Part shown: positions 44,116 to 55,115 of the stretch, piece after piece
Layout of the letters: each line of letters opens with the position of its first letter
How positions within the stretch are numbered: the stretch's first letter is position 1
Assembly (NCBI GenBank): GCA_035235625.1
Contig: CP141149.1
Span: 6,912,893-6,976,892 of the forward strand
Direction: 5' to 3'
Length of the DNA stretch: 64,000 nt
Source of the DNA: Saururus chinensis
Lineage: Eukaryota; Streptophyta; Magnoliopsida; Piperales; Saururaceae
The notes under the pieces: generated by a model
Database searches by the model: none
What the model saw: only the letters and a program-made list of their open reading frames with translations
What the model was told of the DNA's origin: nothing
Program-made: the position numbers and the translations under genes

Positions 44116-44813
44116 GTGACAGACAAAACTTTCTCTTATCCATGATATTTCTCTCTTTATAGCCCAACAGGGGAGGACATCGCCTCCTCTTTTCATAGGG
44201 TTTCCCTCCTCTAGAGTGCCTAAATAGAGAAATAGACCATTCTATTGCATAGAGCACCGTCGATTTAGTGAAGAATGTTTTTTGAACGAACTAAGGGGTT
44301 GTATGGGTCTTGAATTTTTTATAAACATAAGTAGAATTTTCTAAAAATTCACCACTGAATCAAGATTATGTTTGGTAATAGAAATTTTTAGAATAAATTT
44401 GGATGTCGTGTCATACCCATTTTTAAATCTTTAAACTAATATAACTCTCTCTTCCGACTCAAATATGCATATTTTTGGTATTATTGTGCTCCTAAATTCT
44501 AGCCCTATTAAACAAGATCCCACAAGGGTAGGTAACTTGAACTTTTAATGTGGGCCCCACCTATATAACACACTTCTTGAGGCTCAAATCGATATAAAAG
44601 GTTGTAATTAAAAAATAATAGAATCTACAATTCTGAAAAAGAGGGCTGGGAGACAAAATCGATGAAATCACCTCATGAGGTGATTCTGGCTTGAAATGAC
44701 TTGGAATCAACTTTCAAGTGAAAATTTTAATTCTACCCACCTTCTACAATCAAACATGATTATGATAATTTAGGTAGGAATTAGGGTGAAATCAATGAGC
44801 ATCCCACTTCTAA
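44116..44813 (-). repeat. Right part of the older family D LTR
   Basis: Resumes after the GTGAC duplication. About 44400-44600 parallels 43790-43980 of the inserted copy ('gtaggtcccacctatat' against 'gtgggccccacctatat'). It loses resemblance after about 44620, and the family B LTR begins at 44814. Confidence 0.5.
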
Positions 44814-46931
44814 TGTAAGGACTCTCATCTCTAAACCGGTTTTTGGTTTCCTTTAATTATTGATTATCGTGAGACTTACGCGTTTTCTGATTTATTCTGG
44901 GATTTCATGAATAAATAGTGTTTGTGATGGTTTTAACCAAAATCAACTTTAAGATTAGTGATTTTAAAATAAATGTGAATTTTTGGAATTTTTTTGAATT
45001 TTCACCATTTTTCCAAAAATTAGATTTTGGCGGGACCCCTGTGGGCCCCACCGTTGAAATTTCAATTTTTTGGTCAAATGAACCCAGATATCTACCTAAG
45101 GTTATAGAAAAAAATTTAGAATTTTCTTAGGCTTAATTAGTGCTTAAATTTGTAAAATACTCTTTTTTAGCCTACTTTTCCTATTTACACCCCATAACTT
45201 ACCCATACATACCCCAACCCTTACTATAAAAGGGCAAACCTGAGTCATTTCCATTTTTGGGAATAGGCTAAGGAGGGAGGTCAGGCCTAATCCCCAATTA
45301 GGCCCGAATTAGAAGCAGTTTAAGGTAAGCCTACTCTAATTAAGCATAAACCATGGTTTTCTTTTTAATCTCTTCCAAATCTACCATTTCCCCTTTGTTT
45401 CAATTCATTTTTGGACATCAAAAACTACTGATTTGTGTTTTACTATAAACCCTAACCTTCAAAATTCGATTTTTATTATCAACAAGCCATAGATCTAGGT
45501 TTTAATTAGGGATTTCTTTGGTAAATCGATTTTTAATAGAGTTTAATTCAAACTCAATGTGTTTTTAAGGTTTTCAAGAAGGGTGACTCTCCAATTTGAG
45601 CTTAATCAAGTGCTAAGGTAATGGATCTTCAAATTTTCTATTTATCCATGGTAAAACTCTTAATTTTTGGCTTATTTTGAAAGGAGTTCCTTGATTTGGT
45701 GTGTTAATGGTAAGATTAGAAAATGAAATTATTTAATCCCGATTTCTTAGGGTTTTGCATTATTATGATATGGTTTAACATTCTGGAAGTCAAGAAGGAC
45801 TTTTGATGATGATTAGGGTGTTAGATGTAGATTTGAAGTGTTATCAATGATGTTTCGGTTTGGATTTGAGAAAAGAAGAAGAAAATTCAGTTCTGCCTTG
45901 TTGGTGTTCGAAAGGCCCTTCTGGGCATTCGAACGGCAACACTGTTGGAACGACAGTTTTTCAGTTCAGCCGATCAAACGGCCTACTAGGTGTTCGAATG
46001 GCCAAATTGTGAATTTCAAATTTTTACGTTTAACCGATCGAATGGCCCGAAGGGCGTTCAAACGGCTACACAGCAGAATTGTGTGCTAATGCATGATGTT
46101 TATTTCGATGATTCCACTTTAGTTTGCCAATTTTATATGAATGTGGAGTGTTTTGAGCCATATTATGCTACTGAAAATGCATGTTATTGAGGTTGTGAAG
46201 TTAGGATATATGATTAGAGATTTATAGAATGGCTTATGTTTTGTGGCATGATGTTAGAATTGTCATCTTGAAATTGTGAATGGTTGATTCCCTATGGTTA
46301 AGCATATTTTCAATAGGACTAGAACCTATTATTGGACTGATTTGTCATGATAGAATGTGGTTAGTTGGTGTGTGAATGTCATGACTCAAGGATGAAATGA
46401 ATGATCTTATATGTGTTTAGCCTTTGTGGTTGAGATTTGAATTAGGATACGATTTCAACAATTCTTCTTCTATGATTTCCGCTGGAATTCATGTTTAGAT
46501 GGAAATTCACATGTGTAGTGTAGTAGTAAGTTAATTTCAAGCATGTTGAAATGCATTGAGTGAAGTACTTCTACTAGTTACACACACATGTGGGGGTTAA
46601 ATGTTAATGTTGAAGCTTGATATTGTGATTATGAATGATGCATTAGGGGCTGATGAGAGCACTTATCATAGATTAGGATTCATGTATGACTTGCCCACAT
46701 ATGTACCATGCTGCATGTATCATGAAAATGGATTTCCAATTGACGCTTCATCGAGGTTAATCGAATTTGACCGATTGGATGCAATGTGGTGAAATTGTGT
46801 GCCGGATTGATCGGTCGTGGATTAATCGTAAGTTGATTGTTCCGAAAGGACATATTTTGATTTGAGTTCCTGTGTGGAACGAGTGCACTCCCCGGGTTGA
46901 GTCTAGTTAAATGGAATGATGTGGGGACGAG
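44814..46931 (+). repeat. Long LTR, family B, second copy (left part)
   Basis: Begins TGTAAGGACTCTCATC and has a TATA box (tactataaaagggcaaac, about 45222-45239) followed by a leader. It parallels the inverse of 26957-23470. The parallels include the ccgttgaaattt block (45050) and the three ttcgaacggc-like motif pairs near 45905-46070. The right part also matches, through 'gagtgcactccccgggttgag'. Split at ACGAG (46927-46931) by the Athila element; it continues at 59295. Confidence 0.75.
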
Positions 46932-48286
46932 TGATAAGTATGAAATCTATATCTATTTTATATGCCTTTTTACCTTATTTGCTAGTATAGATTAGGTTAA
47001 TTTAGAGTTAATTATGGTTTATTTAGATTAAGATAGATATTAGTATTTTAGTTTAATTATTAATGATTTTGTAGTTATTAGTTGTTTAGACATGTATTTA
47101 AAATCAAGATGAAATTTTAATTACTTTCTACATGTCTAAAATATGGTATTTTATATTTTGTAGGTAAAGTGCGCTTATTGAAGTACTTGGACGATGTTTG
47201 AAATGATTAAAAATAGTCTTCACATGCTTAAAAGTGATTTGGACAACTTTTCGGAGTTATAATCAAGTTAGAAATTAATATGGACACGAAGGAAAGCTTA
47301 ATGAACAGAATATGAATTGTCCAGGAAAACAGAAACACTGTAGCCGATCGATCAGGGTCACTTACCGATCGATCGGGATAACGTGCAGTTTCCTTGTTTG
47401 ACCCAAATTCCAATCCTTTTCATATTGGACTTCTTCCTACGGATCTTATGCTTATAAAAAGACATATTTGGCTTAAAATTGGGGGATTCCAGTAGATTTT
47501 ATGAAGAGAAAAAGGAAGAAGAAGATGGAAGAGAACTCAAAGCTTTCAATGGAGATTCAAGTGCTTTCTTCTACAATGGAAGGCTAGACTTTTCTTTTAC
47601 TTAGGAGTTGATGAAGCTATAGATAAGTTTTAGTTTTTTTTTTTTTTAATTTAGATCTCAGTTGTGAATGATGACAATTGTATGATATGGATTTCCTTTT
47701 TAATGGAAGAGCTTTTAATGTTTATTGAAGTCTATATTGATTTATTGTCTTGTAGATGATAGATTGATGTGGTTTTGATATTTGCATCGATTCTAATTTT
47801 TGTGATTTAGATGAGATGGTCATACAATAGTTTTAATGTTCAGATAATTAATGACTTGGATGAGTTATACTAAGATTAGACGGGTCATGCCTATAGCTAG
47901 TTTAGTGTAGATGATCCGTGCTAGTGTCGAAGATAGTTCATGCCATGGAAGTTAATTAATGATTCTTTTTGAAGTAATTCTAGCTTGTAGCTGAGAATAC
48001 TTGTTCATGTTCACACTAGATTTAGATTAAGAGTTAAGGAATTGTTATGGTTCTATAGTGGATTCAATTTCCTAAGTAAATTCCATCAAATTAATCTCTT
48101 ATTTTTAAACTAGTTGATTTCTTTCTTTTGCTTAATTTAAGTTTAAGTTGTTTTTAGTTTGTAATCAGCAAATTCCTATTTAGATTTAGTGATAATCCAT
48201 CCGTCCCTGAGGTTCGACAACCCTTAAATACTTATCCTAGTACAATTACCTTGTACACTTGCAAAGGGTTTAATTATAAACGATCA
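46932..48286 (+). repeat. Athila 5' LTR
   Basis: TGATAAGTATG to AAACGATCA. Includes cgatcgatcggg-type palindromes at about 47344-47382 and a possible TATA-type cttataaaaagacat at about 47450. Confidence 0.95.
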
Positions 48287-48292
48287 AGTTTT

Positions 48293-48310
48293 TGGCGCCG
48301 TTGCCGAGGA
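48293..48310 (+). promoter_or_regulatory. Athila primer binding site
   Basis: TGGCGCCGTTGCCGAGGA starts six bases after the 5' LTR. It is one base from the TGGCGCCGTTGCCGGGGA site typical of Athila elements, at which a tRNA (usually given as tRNA-Asp) primes minus-strand synthesis. Confidence 0.9.
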
Positions 48311-48587
48311 CGGTGTTGATTTGTTACTAAATTAGTATTAGGATAATTCTATCTAATTTAGATTCAGTTTACTTTAGTTTTTAGGTTAATTTTTTAGTTT
48401 CTTACCTTTTGTTAATTTGATCTTGTAGGCTGAGTTGAAGATCATACTCTCTACACTTGTGGCCACAAGTGGACATCGATAAACATAGTGCTTCTCTTCG
48501 GTTTGCAAGATCATTTTCTCCCTTTATTTTTAGTTCTTTTCTTAGTTAGTTTTTGCTTATTCTTCCCCTTTTTATACTTAAAATTGT

Positions 48588-49913
48588 GTGGTGTGTTTGT
48601 GGTGTATGCGTGGTCGTCGCTCCTTACTCCCCCGATTAGTACCATTTGACCCTGAGCCTGAGCAGACGTCTAGGAGAGCTGAGTTGCCCTCGACCTACAT
48701 CCCTACACCCCCAAACTCTCCCACCAATTCCTCCACCCACACTACTTCTAGCCCCATAATGGTTGAACATCAGTTAGTAGATGCACCACTTAAAGCTCTA
48801 AGGGAGTATTACACTCCCAATGAGTGCACCTCTCCTTCATGCATTAGGTTGCCAGCGGTTGCTGCCCAAAATTATGAGATTAAGCCCAATGTCATTCAAA
48901 TGCTTCCATCCTTTTATGGGCTTAATAATGAAAACCCGTATAGGCACCTAGATGACTTCTTAGAACTATGCACAACTTTTAAGCTCTCAAATTTAACCGA
49001 TGAGGCTGTTAAACTTCGCCTTTTCCCTTTCACATTGAAAGATAAGGCTAAGGAATGGCTTCACTCATTAGAGTCAAACACTATCACAACATGGGCCCAA
49101 ATGCAACAAGAGTTCCTTAAAAAGTACTTCCCCATAGGTAAGACCAACCAAATGAGAAAGGCCATAACCACTTTTGCCCAACTTCCTACTGAACAGTTCC
49201 ATGAGAGTTGGGATAGACTTAAGGACCTTCTTAGGAGGTGTCCTCATCATGCTGTCCCTAAGTGGCAATTAGTGCAACGTTTTTATGAGGGTCTTACTGA
49301 ACAAAACCGTCATCTTGTTGATGCAAGTTGTGGGGGTACATTTTTGCTAAAAAATGAAAATGAGGCATGGAAACTTTTTGAGGACTTGAGTGAAAATTCT
49401 CTTCAACATGCTGCATTGAATAGAAATGAGAGTGGATTATCTACCTTAAATAATGCCCCCTCTAGGGGTGGCTTGTATGAAGTCAAAAACCCATTAGACC
49501 TCTCCTCCAAAGTTGATACTTTGAGTAGGAAACTTGACCTCCTTATGACTTCAACCCATCAGCTCACTCCCTTCACTCAAGATGCATGCACAATATGCCT
49601 TAGCCCAGCCCATACTATCATTGAGTGCCCCTCTGCTTCTCAATTCCCTGAGCTTATCCAAGACCATGTGAATGCTACCCAATCCTTCCCTAGGGCTGAG
49701 AACAATCCATTTTTAAATACATATAACCCTGGGTGGAGGAATCATCCTAACTTTTCTTGGAGGACACAAAACCAAGGGGTTATGGGTAACCAACCCCCTA
49801 GGCCCCCATTCCAAGTCCCACCAGCCCATATCCACCAACCTCAAGTGCAACCTCCGTATGTCCAACCCAATAGGAGTCTAAGTTTTGAAGAAAAGGTTTT
49901 GAGTGCCCTGTAA
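48588..49913 (+). CDS. Athila Gag (stop-truncated from Gag-Pol)
   Basis: 441 residues. Gag forms the cytoplasmic particle that packages element RNA. The conserved retrotransposon gag core lies at about residues 100-260 (FPFTLKDKAKEWLHSL, TTWAQMQQEFLKKYFP, RRCPHHAVPKWQLVQRFYEG). A CCHC knuckle CTICLSPAHTIIEC has its cysteines and histidine at 334, 337, 342 and 347. A later ATG (residue 7, MRGRRSLLPRL) is an alternative start. The frame ends at TAA 49911-49913, where related elements read on, and a second in-frame TAA follows at 49977-49979. Both fit CAA-to-TAA changes. Confidence 0.9.
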   Translation: MVCLWCMRGRRSLLPRLVPFDPEPEQTSRRAELPSTYIPTPPNSPTNSSTHTTSSPIMVEHQLVDAPLKALREYYTPNECTSPSCIRLPAVAAQNYEIKPNVIQMLPSFYGLNNENPYRHLDDFLELCTTFKLSNLTDEAVKLRLFPFTLKDKAKEWLHSLESNTITTWAQMQQEFLKKYFPIGKTNQMRKAITTFAQLPTEQFHESWDRLKDLLRRCPHHAVPKWQLVQRFYEGLTEQNRHLVDASCGGTFLLKNENEAWKLFEDLSENSLQHAALNRNESGLSTLNNAPSRGGLYEVKNPLDLSSKVDTLSRKLDLLMTSTHQLTPFTQDACTICLSPAHTIIECPSASQFPELIQDHVNATQSFPRAENNPFLNTYNPGWRNHPNFSWRTQNQGVMGNQPPRPPFQVPPAHIHQPQVQPPYVQPNRSLSFEEKVLSAL

Positions 49914-50024
49914 GACATTCAATCTCAATCCCAACTCCTCCACTCTCACACACAATCTATAGCAAAGTTAGAAGCCTAAATTGGACAACTAGCCATTGCT
50001 ATCAATAAGAGAGAGACGGGGACA

Positions 50025-52874
50025 TTGTCGAGTCAACCCCAACAAAACCCTAAAGGTCAATGTGGAGTTGAGATAGTCAATTCCTCTAATGAACAAGTTC
50101 AGTCCATAACTACCCTTAGGAGTGGTCGACACATTGATAATCAGGTTGGAGATGAGTTCTTGGGTACCACAAATGAAGGGTTAGACAATTCAGCCCCTAA
50201 TGAGCCTTATCGGTTAGAGAGTGAACCAAATTCAAAGGAGTCAGTCTCTCCTTCCCCTTCCTTAGAGCCACAGTCCAAGACCTCTTCCGATGGATCTTAT
50301 ATCCCTAGGGCACCTTTTCCTCAGTGTCTTGACATGACCCCACCATTTAGAAAAAGCACAGCTAAGATGGATGATATTCTTGAGACTTTTAAACAAGTCA
50401 AAATTAATCTCCCCCTCTTAGATGCCATTAAGCAAATCCCTGCTTATGCTAAGTTCCTCAAAGACCTATGCACTCAAAAGCGTAAATCTAAGACCCATGT
50501 GTCTAAGAAGGTCTTTCTCACTGAGCAAGTTAGCTCTCTTTTGAAGTTTGACACCCCACCTAAGTATAAGGACCCTGGAGTACCCACTATTTCTTGTGTC
50601 ATAGATGATCACTCCATCCATAGAGCCCTCCTTGACCTTGGTGCGAGTGTCAATCTACTCCCTTACTCGGTGTATGAGCAACTAGGGTTAGGAGAATTGC
50701 AGCCTACATCAGTTACCTTGCAGCTAGCCGACCGTTCTGTGCGTAAGCCTCGAGGAGTCATTGAGGATGTCTTAGTGAAAGTTGATCGGTTCTTCTTCCC
50801 TGTTGACTTTCTTGTCTTAGATATGGAACCTGTCTGCAATACCACACACCAAATCCCCGTCATTCTAGGTCGCACCTTCCTTGCCACTGCTAATGCTTGT
50901 ATCAATTGTCGAACGGGAGTTATGGAGATATCATTTGGGAATATGAATGTAAGACTTAATGTGTTCCATGCATCTAATCAGCCACCTATTGAGTGTGACT
51001 TTGAGTGCTTAATGGTTGACCATTTAGATGACCTAGTCAATGAAGCCCTCCCCCTTACCTTAATGAGAGATGCTCTTGAAATGACTTTACTATACCCAGG
51101 GTTAGAGGAGTCCACTATTGACCCATCTTTGGAGGAGGTCCATAGCCAACTAGCAGCTACTAGTGTTCCCGAGTCTTCCTCTTGGAAGCCCCAGGTAGAG
51201 CCCTTACCTATATCAGCCTCCACACCTCTTAAGCCCTCCATAGAGTCACCACCTAAGCTTGAATTGAAAAACTTACCCAGCTCTCTCAAGTATGCTTTCT
51301 TGGAACCCAAGGACACTCTCCCAGTCATTATTTCCTCTAGTTTGACTAGTGACCAAGAGAGTAGATTGCTTACCGTCCTTGTCACACATAGGAGAGCCAT
51401 AGGATGGACGGTAGCTGACCTTAGGGGGAGTGACCCATCCATTTGTATGCACAGGATCCACTTAGAGGACACGGTCAAACCCTCGAGAGAAGGACAACAG
51501 AGGTTGAACCCTAACATGCGGGAGGTAGTCATGAAGGAGGTGGTTAAGCTTTTAGATGTAGGTATCATATACCCTATCTCTGATAGTGAGTGGGTGAGTC
51601 CTACCCAGGTTGTTCCCAAGAAGTCCGAATTCACTGTTAAGTCCAATTCATCAGGAGAGTTAGTCCCTACTAGGGAAACCACAAGGTGGCGAGTGTGTAT
51701 AGACTATCGAAAGTTGAATTCCATGACCCGAAAGGACCATTTTCCCTTGCCATTCATTGACCAGATCTTAGAAAAACTAGCAGGTCAGGACTTCTATTGC
51801 TTTCTAGATGGCTACTCAGGATATAATCAGGTACCTGTGTTTCCGGGGGATCAGGAGAAGACCACCTTCACTTGTCCGTTTGGTACATTTGCTTATAGAC
51901 GTATGCCATTTGGTTTGTGTAATGCTCCTGCTACATTTCAGCGTTGTATGATGTCCATATTTTCTGATATGATTGATAAATTTTTTGAAGTTTTTATGGA
52001 TGATTTTTCTGTTTTTGGTGCTTCATTTGATGAGTGTCTCCATAATTTACCTCTTGTGCTTAAACGTTGTGAGGAGACTAATTTGGTTTTGAGTTGGGAA
52101 AAAAGTCATTTTATGGTTCAAGAGGGCATTGTTTTAGGTCATGTTGTTTCCAAACGTGGTATTGAAGTAGACAAGGCTAAAGTAGACCTAATAGCTAACT
52201 TGCCTCCACCCACTATGGTCAGACAAGTTCGTTCTTTTCTTGGCCATGCCGGTTTCTATAGGCGATTCATCAAGGACTTTAGTAAGATTTCCCGTCCCTT
52301 GTGTCATTTGTTGGCTCAGGATGTTCCTTTTGAGTTTGATGATGCCTGTACGAAAGCTTTCACCAAGCTTCGTACACTCCTCTCTACCACCCCTATTATT
52401 CAGCCCCCTGATTACTCCCTACCCTTTGAAATTATGTGTGATGCCTCTGACTATGCTGTTGGCGCAGTCCTTGGCCAAAGAGTGAACAAAGTCCACCATG
52501 TCATTTATTATGCTAGTAAGACCCTTTCTGATGCCCAATTGAACTATACCACTACAGAAAAGGAATTGCTAGTTGTTGTCTATGCCCTTGATAAATTTCG
52601 ATCGTACCTTTTAGGGTCAAAAATCATAATCTTTTCTGATCATGCAGCCTTACGCTACCTTCTTTCTAAGAAGGATACCAAGCCTAGGCTCATTCGATGG
52701 ATTTTGCTCCTTCAAGAGTTCAATTATGAGATTAAAGACAAAAAGGGTGTTGAGAATGTTGTGGCTGATCATTTGTCTAGGATCTTACTTGAGGAACCTC
52801 CCAACCCTGAACCACTTGATGATTCTTTCCCCGATGAGCAACTCTTTGTTGTCTCTACCAATTCACCCCCCTAG
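50025..52874 (+). CDS. Athila Pol: protease, reverse transcriptase, RNase H
   Basis: 949 residues in the same frame as Gag; the ATG at 50025 is merely the first after the stops. The Athila-type protease site is LLDLGASVNLLP (D204). RT has CIDYRKLNSMTRKDHFPLPF, YRRMPFGLCNAPATFQRCM and the catalytic FMDDF (D659, D660). RNase H has IMCDASDYAVG (D806), TTEKELL and FSDHAALRYLL, and ends in VADHLSR. RT copies the RNA into DNA and RNase H removes the template. It ends at TAG 52872-52874, at a position where tryptophan is expected before the FAHIVNYL block, consistent with TGG-to-TAG. Catalytic residues are kept. Confidence 0.95.
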   Translation: MSSQPQQNPKGQCGVEIVNSSNEQVQSITTLRSGRHIDNQVGDEFLGTTNEGLDNSAPNEPYRLESEPNSKESVSPSPSLEPQSKTSSDGSYIPRAPFPQCLDMTPPFRKSTAKMDDILETFKQVKINLPLLDAIKQIPAYAKFLKDLCTQKRKSKTHVSKKVFLTEQVSSLLKFDTPPKYKDPGVPTISCVIDDHSIHRALLDLGASVNLLPYSVYEQLGLGELQPTSVTLQLADRSVRKPRGVIEDVLVKVDRFFFPVDFLVLDMEPVCNTTHQIPVILGRTFLATANACINCRTGVMEISFGNMNVRLNVFHASNQPPIECDFECLMVDHLDDLVNEALPLTLMRDALEMTLLYPGLEESTIDPSLEEVHSQLAATSVPESSSWKPQVEPLPISASTPLKPSIESPPKLELKNLPSSLKYAFLEPKDTLPVIISSSLTSDQESRLLTVLVTHRRAIGWTVADLRGSDPSICMHRIHLEDTVKPSREGQQRLNPNMREVVMKEVVKLLDVGIIYPISDSEWVSPTQVVPKKSEFTVKSNSSGELVPTRETTRWRVCIDYRKLNSMTRKDHFPLPFIDQILEKLAGQDFYCFLDGYSGYNQVPVFPGDQEKTTFTCPFGTFAYRRMPFGLCNAPATFQRCMMSIFSDMIDKFFEVFMDDFSVFGASFDECLHNLPLVLKRCEETNLVLSWEKSHFMVQEGIVLGHVVSKRGIEVDKAKVDLIANLPPPTMVRQVRSFLGHAGFYRRFIKDFSKISRPLCHLLAQDVPFEFDDACTKAFTKLRTLLSTTPIIQPPDYSLPFEIMCDASDYAVGAVLGQRVNKVHHVIYYASKTLSDAQLNYTTTEKELLVVVYALDKFRSYLLGSKIIIFSDHAALRYLLSKKDTKPRLIRWILLLQEFNYEIKDKKGVENVVADHLSRILLEEPPNPEPLDDSFPDEQLFVVSTNSPP

Positions 52875-54167
52875 TTTGCCCATATTGTTAATTATCTTGT
52901 TGTGGGTCGCATTCCCTCTAATTGGACTAAACAGGACAAAGATTTATTCTTTTCTCATGTTAAGCACTATTGCTGGGATGACCCCGATCTTTTTAAGTTT
53001 TGTTCTGACCAGATTATTCACCGATGTGTGCCTGATAGTGAATTCCATAGTATTCTAAAATTTTGTCATTCTTATGCTTGTGGCGGTCATTTTGGGGGAA
53101 AGAAAACTGCTGCTAAGGTTCTTCAAAGTGGATTCTACTGGCCCACCTTGTTTAGAGATGCTCATGAGTTTTGTAAGTCTTGTGATAGATGTCAGCGACT
53201 AGGGGCCCTTTCTCGGAGAGACATGATGCCTCTCCAACCCATCCTCATTGTTGAGATTTTTGATGTTTGGGGAATAGATTTTATGGGACCATTTCCACCC
53301 TCCTTTGGCTACACTTATATTTTGGTCGCTGTTGATTATGTTTCCAAATGGATTGAAGCCATAGCGACGAAAACCAATGACCATAAGGTTGTGGTGGCAT
53401 TTCTCAAGGAACATATTTTTTGTCGATTTGGTATACCTAGGGCAATCGTTAGTGATGGGGGTAGCCACTTTTGTAACTGTTCCTTTGAAGCTCTTCTTTG
53501 AAGATATTCCGTCACACATAAAGTTGCAACCCCCTACCATCCTCAGACTAGTGGTCAAGTAGAGGTGTCTAATCGTGAGATTAAGAAAATCCTTGAGAAA
53601 ACAGTGCGCCCTGATCGAAAAGATTGGTCCATGCGTCTTAATGATGCCTTATGGGCATATCGGACCGCTTATAAAGCCCCCATTGGCATGTCCCCTTACC
53701 GTCTTGTTTACGGTAAGGCGTGTCACTTACCCGTTGAGTTGGAACACCATGCTTTTTGGGCCATTAAATCATTTAATTTCGACATGGACAAAGTTGGTTC
53801 CCACTGCAAACTCCAACTTAATGAATTGGAAGAGATGCGTCATGAAGCTTACGAGAGTGCCAAATTATATAAACAAAGGACTAAGACTCTACATGACCGT
53901 TTAATCCATCGAAAGTCCTTTGCACCTAACCAGAAAGTTTGGCTCTTTAATTCTAAATTACGTCTCTTGCCAGGTAAGCTTAGATCTCGCTAGGATGGCC
54001 CCTATGTTGTTACTCAGGTTTTCCCTCATGGAGCAATTGAAATCTCTGACCCACAAGATAATCGAGTTTTTAAAGTTAATGGTCAGAGACTTAAGCCTGT
54101 CATCGAGAGAGATATTGAGAGGGGTGACATTGACTCTATTGATTTGATTGATCCATTAATACATTAA
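52875..54167 (+). pseudogene. Athila integrase, in frame but interrupted by two stops
   Basis: Continues the Pol frame. The zinc-binding region runs around [16 protein letters not shown] to CKSCDRCQ (53064-53196). The catalytic core aspartates are in [11 protein letters not shown] (about 53277) and [10 protein letters not shown] (about 53454). The third catalytic residue, in [15 protein letters not shown] (about 53565), lies beyond TGA 53499-53501, so the stop splits the DDE triad. The C-terminal domain ([21 protein letters not shown]) is cut by TAG 53991-53993 just before the usual GPY module, which is still readable (DGPYVVTQVF). The final stop is TAA 54165-54167. There are no frameshifts. 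Confidence 0.92.
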
Positions 54168-55115
54168 GGGAGTGCACACTGTCTGGCTGAAGACACTAAA
54201 CTTAGCGCTTCTAGGGAGGCAACCCTTGTTTCATTCGATGTGTTTTTATGTGTATTTTCTCTCCTTTTCTTTTAGTTTTAATTAACTTTCCTTTATTTAA
54301 TCCATTTAGTGATTTTTTTTATTTATTTAGTAGTTTAGTTAATTAATTGGATTTTTTTCAAAAAAAAAAAAATTTGTTTGCCCGTTCGATCGGGTCTGTT
54401 CCCGATCGATCACCCGATCGATCGGGACTGTTCCCGATCGATCACCCGATCGATCGGTAAGTAGTCCGTTCGAATGGTCGAGTCATCACTTACAACGCGC
54501 GCGCCGGCCAGTTCGTTCCGCCGTCGTTTTTTTTTCCTCCGCCGCGCCGTTGTTTTCCTCCACCGTCTGTCGTCCCCTATCCGGCGAGATTTTTGTCCGA
54601 CAATCATCCCTCCTCTCCGATTTTTCGTGTAGAATCCATTTCCGGTGTCAATTTGAGCTGAATCGGCCTTTATTTCACGTTGTCCCTCTGTTTCATTGGT
54701 AAGCCCCAAATTCGATTTTTGCATTTTTCTTTCAATTTTTGACTAAATCGGGTGCAATTTTTTGTGGAAATTTGTTAGAAACGTCTTGTATACTTTATAT
54801 TGATCGTTTGGTACAATTTTATTGACTGATTACGGTATTATGTTCGGTAGATTTCGGATTTTTCAGTCCGCACTATTTTTGTCAAAATTTTCAATTTTTG
54901 AGGCTTTAATGAATCAATTTATATGTACTTGCTTTACGAAAGATGCTCAATTTTCACTTGTACATATTATATTTTAATTTGGGACATTTCTGCTCAATTT
55001 TTTTCCCTAGGGGCATTTTTGTAATTTGACATTATTGGGCGTGTACAAAATTTTTCTGCTTTCTAGTCGCTTCCATATCCCTTTTAGCACTTGTTTTTGA
55101 GCTTTTTGCAGATCT
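54168..55115 (+). other. Athila spacer between pol and the 3' ORF
   Basis: Non-coding. It holds a T/A-rich run (54300-54370) and a block of four or five cccgatcgatcggg-type palindromes (54383-54460). A GC-rich leader follows (54490-54620), with a C/T-rich stretch before the ATG at 55116. It may act as the leader or subgenomic promoter/intron region for the 3' ORF; this is inference. Confidence 0.6.

Noticed and set aside
50663-51682. Minus-strand ORFs of up to 234 residues across Athila pol
   Set aside because: Antisense shadows of the protease-RT coding frame.
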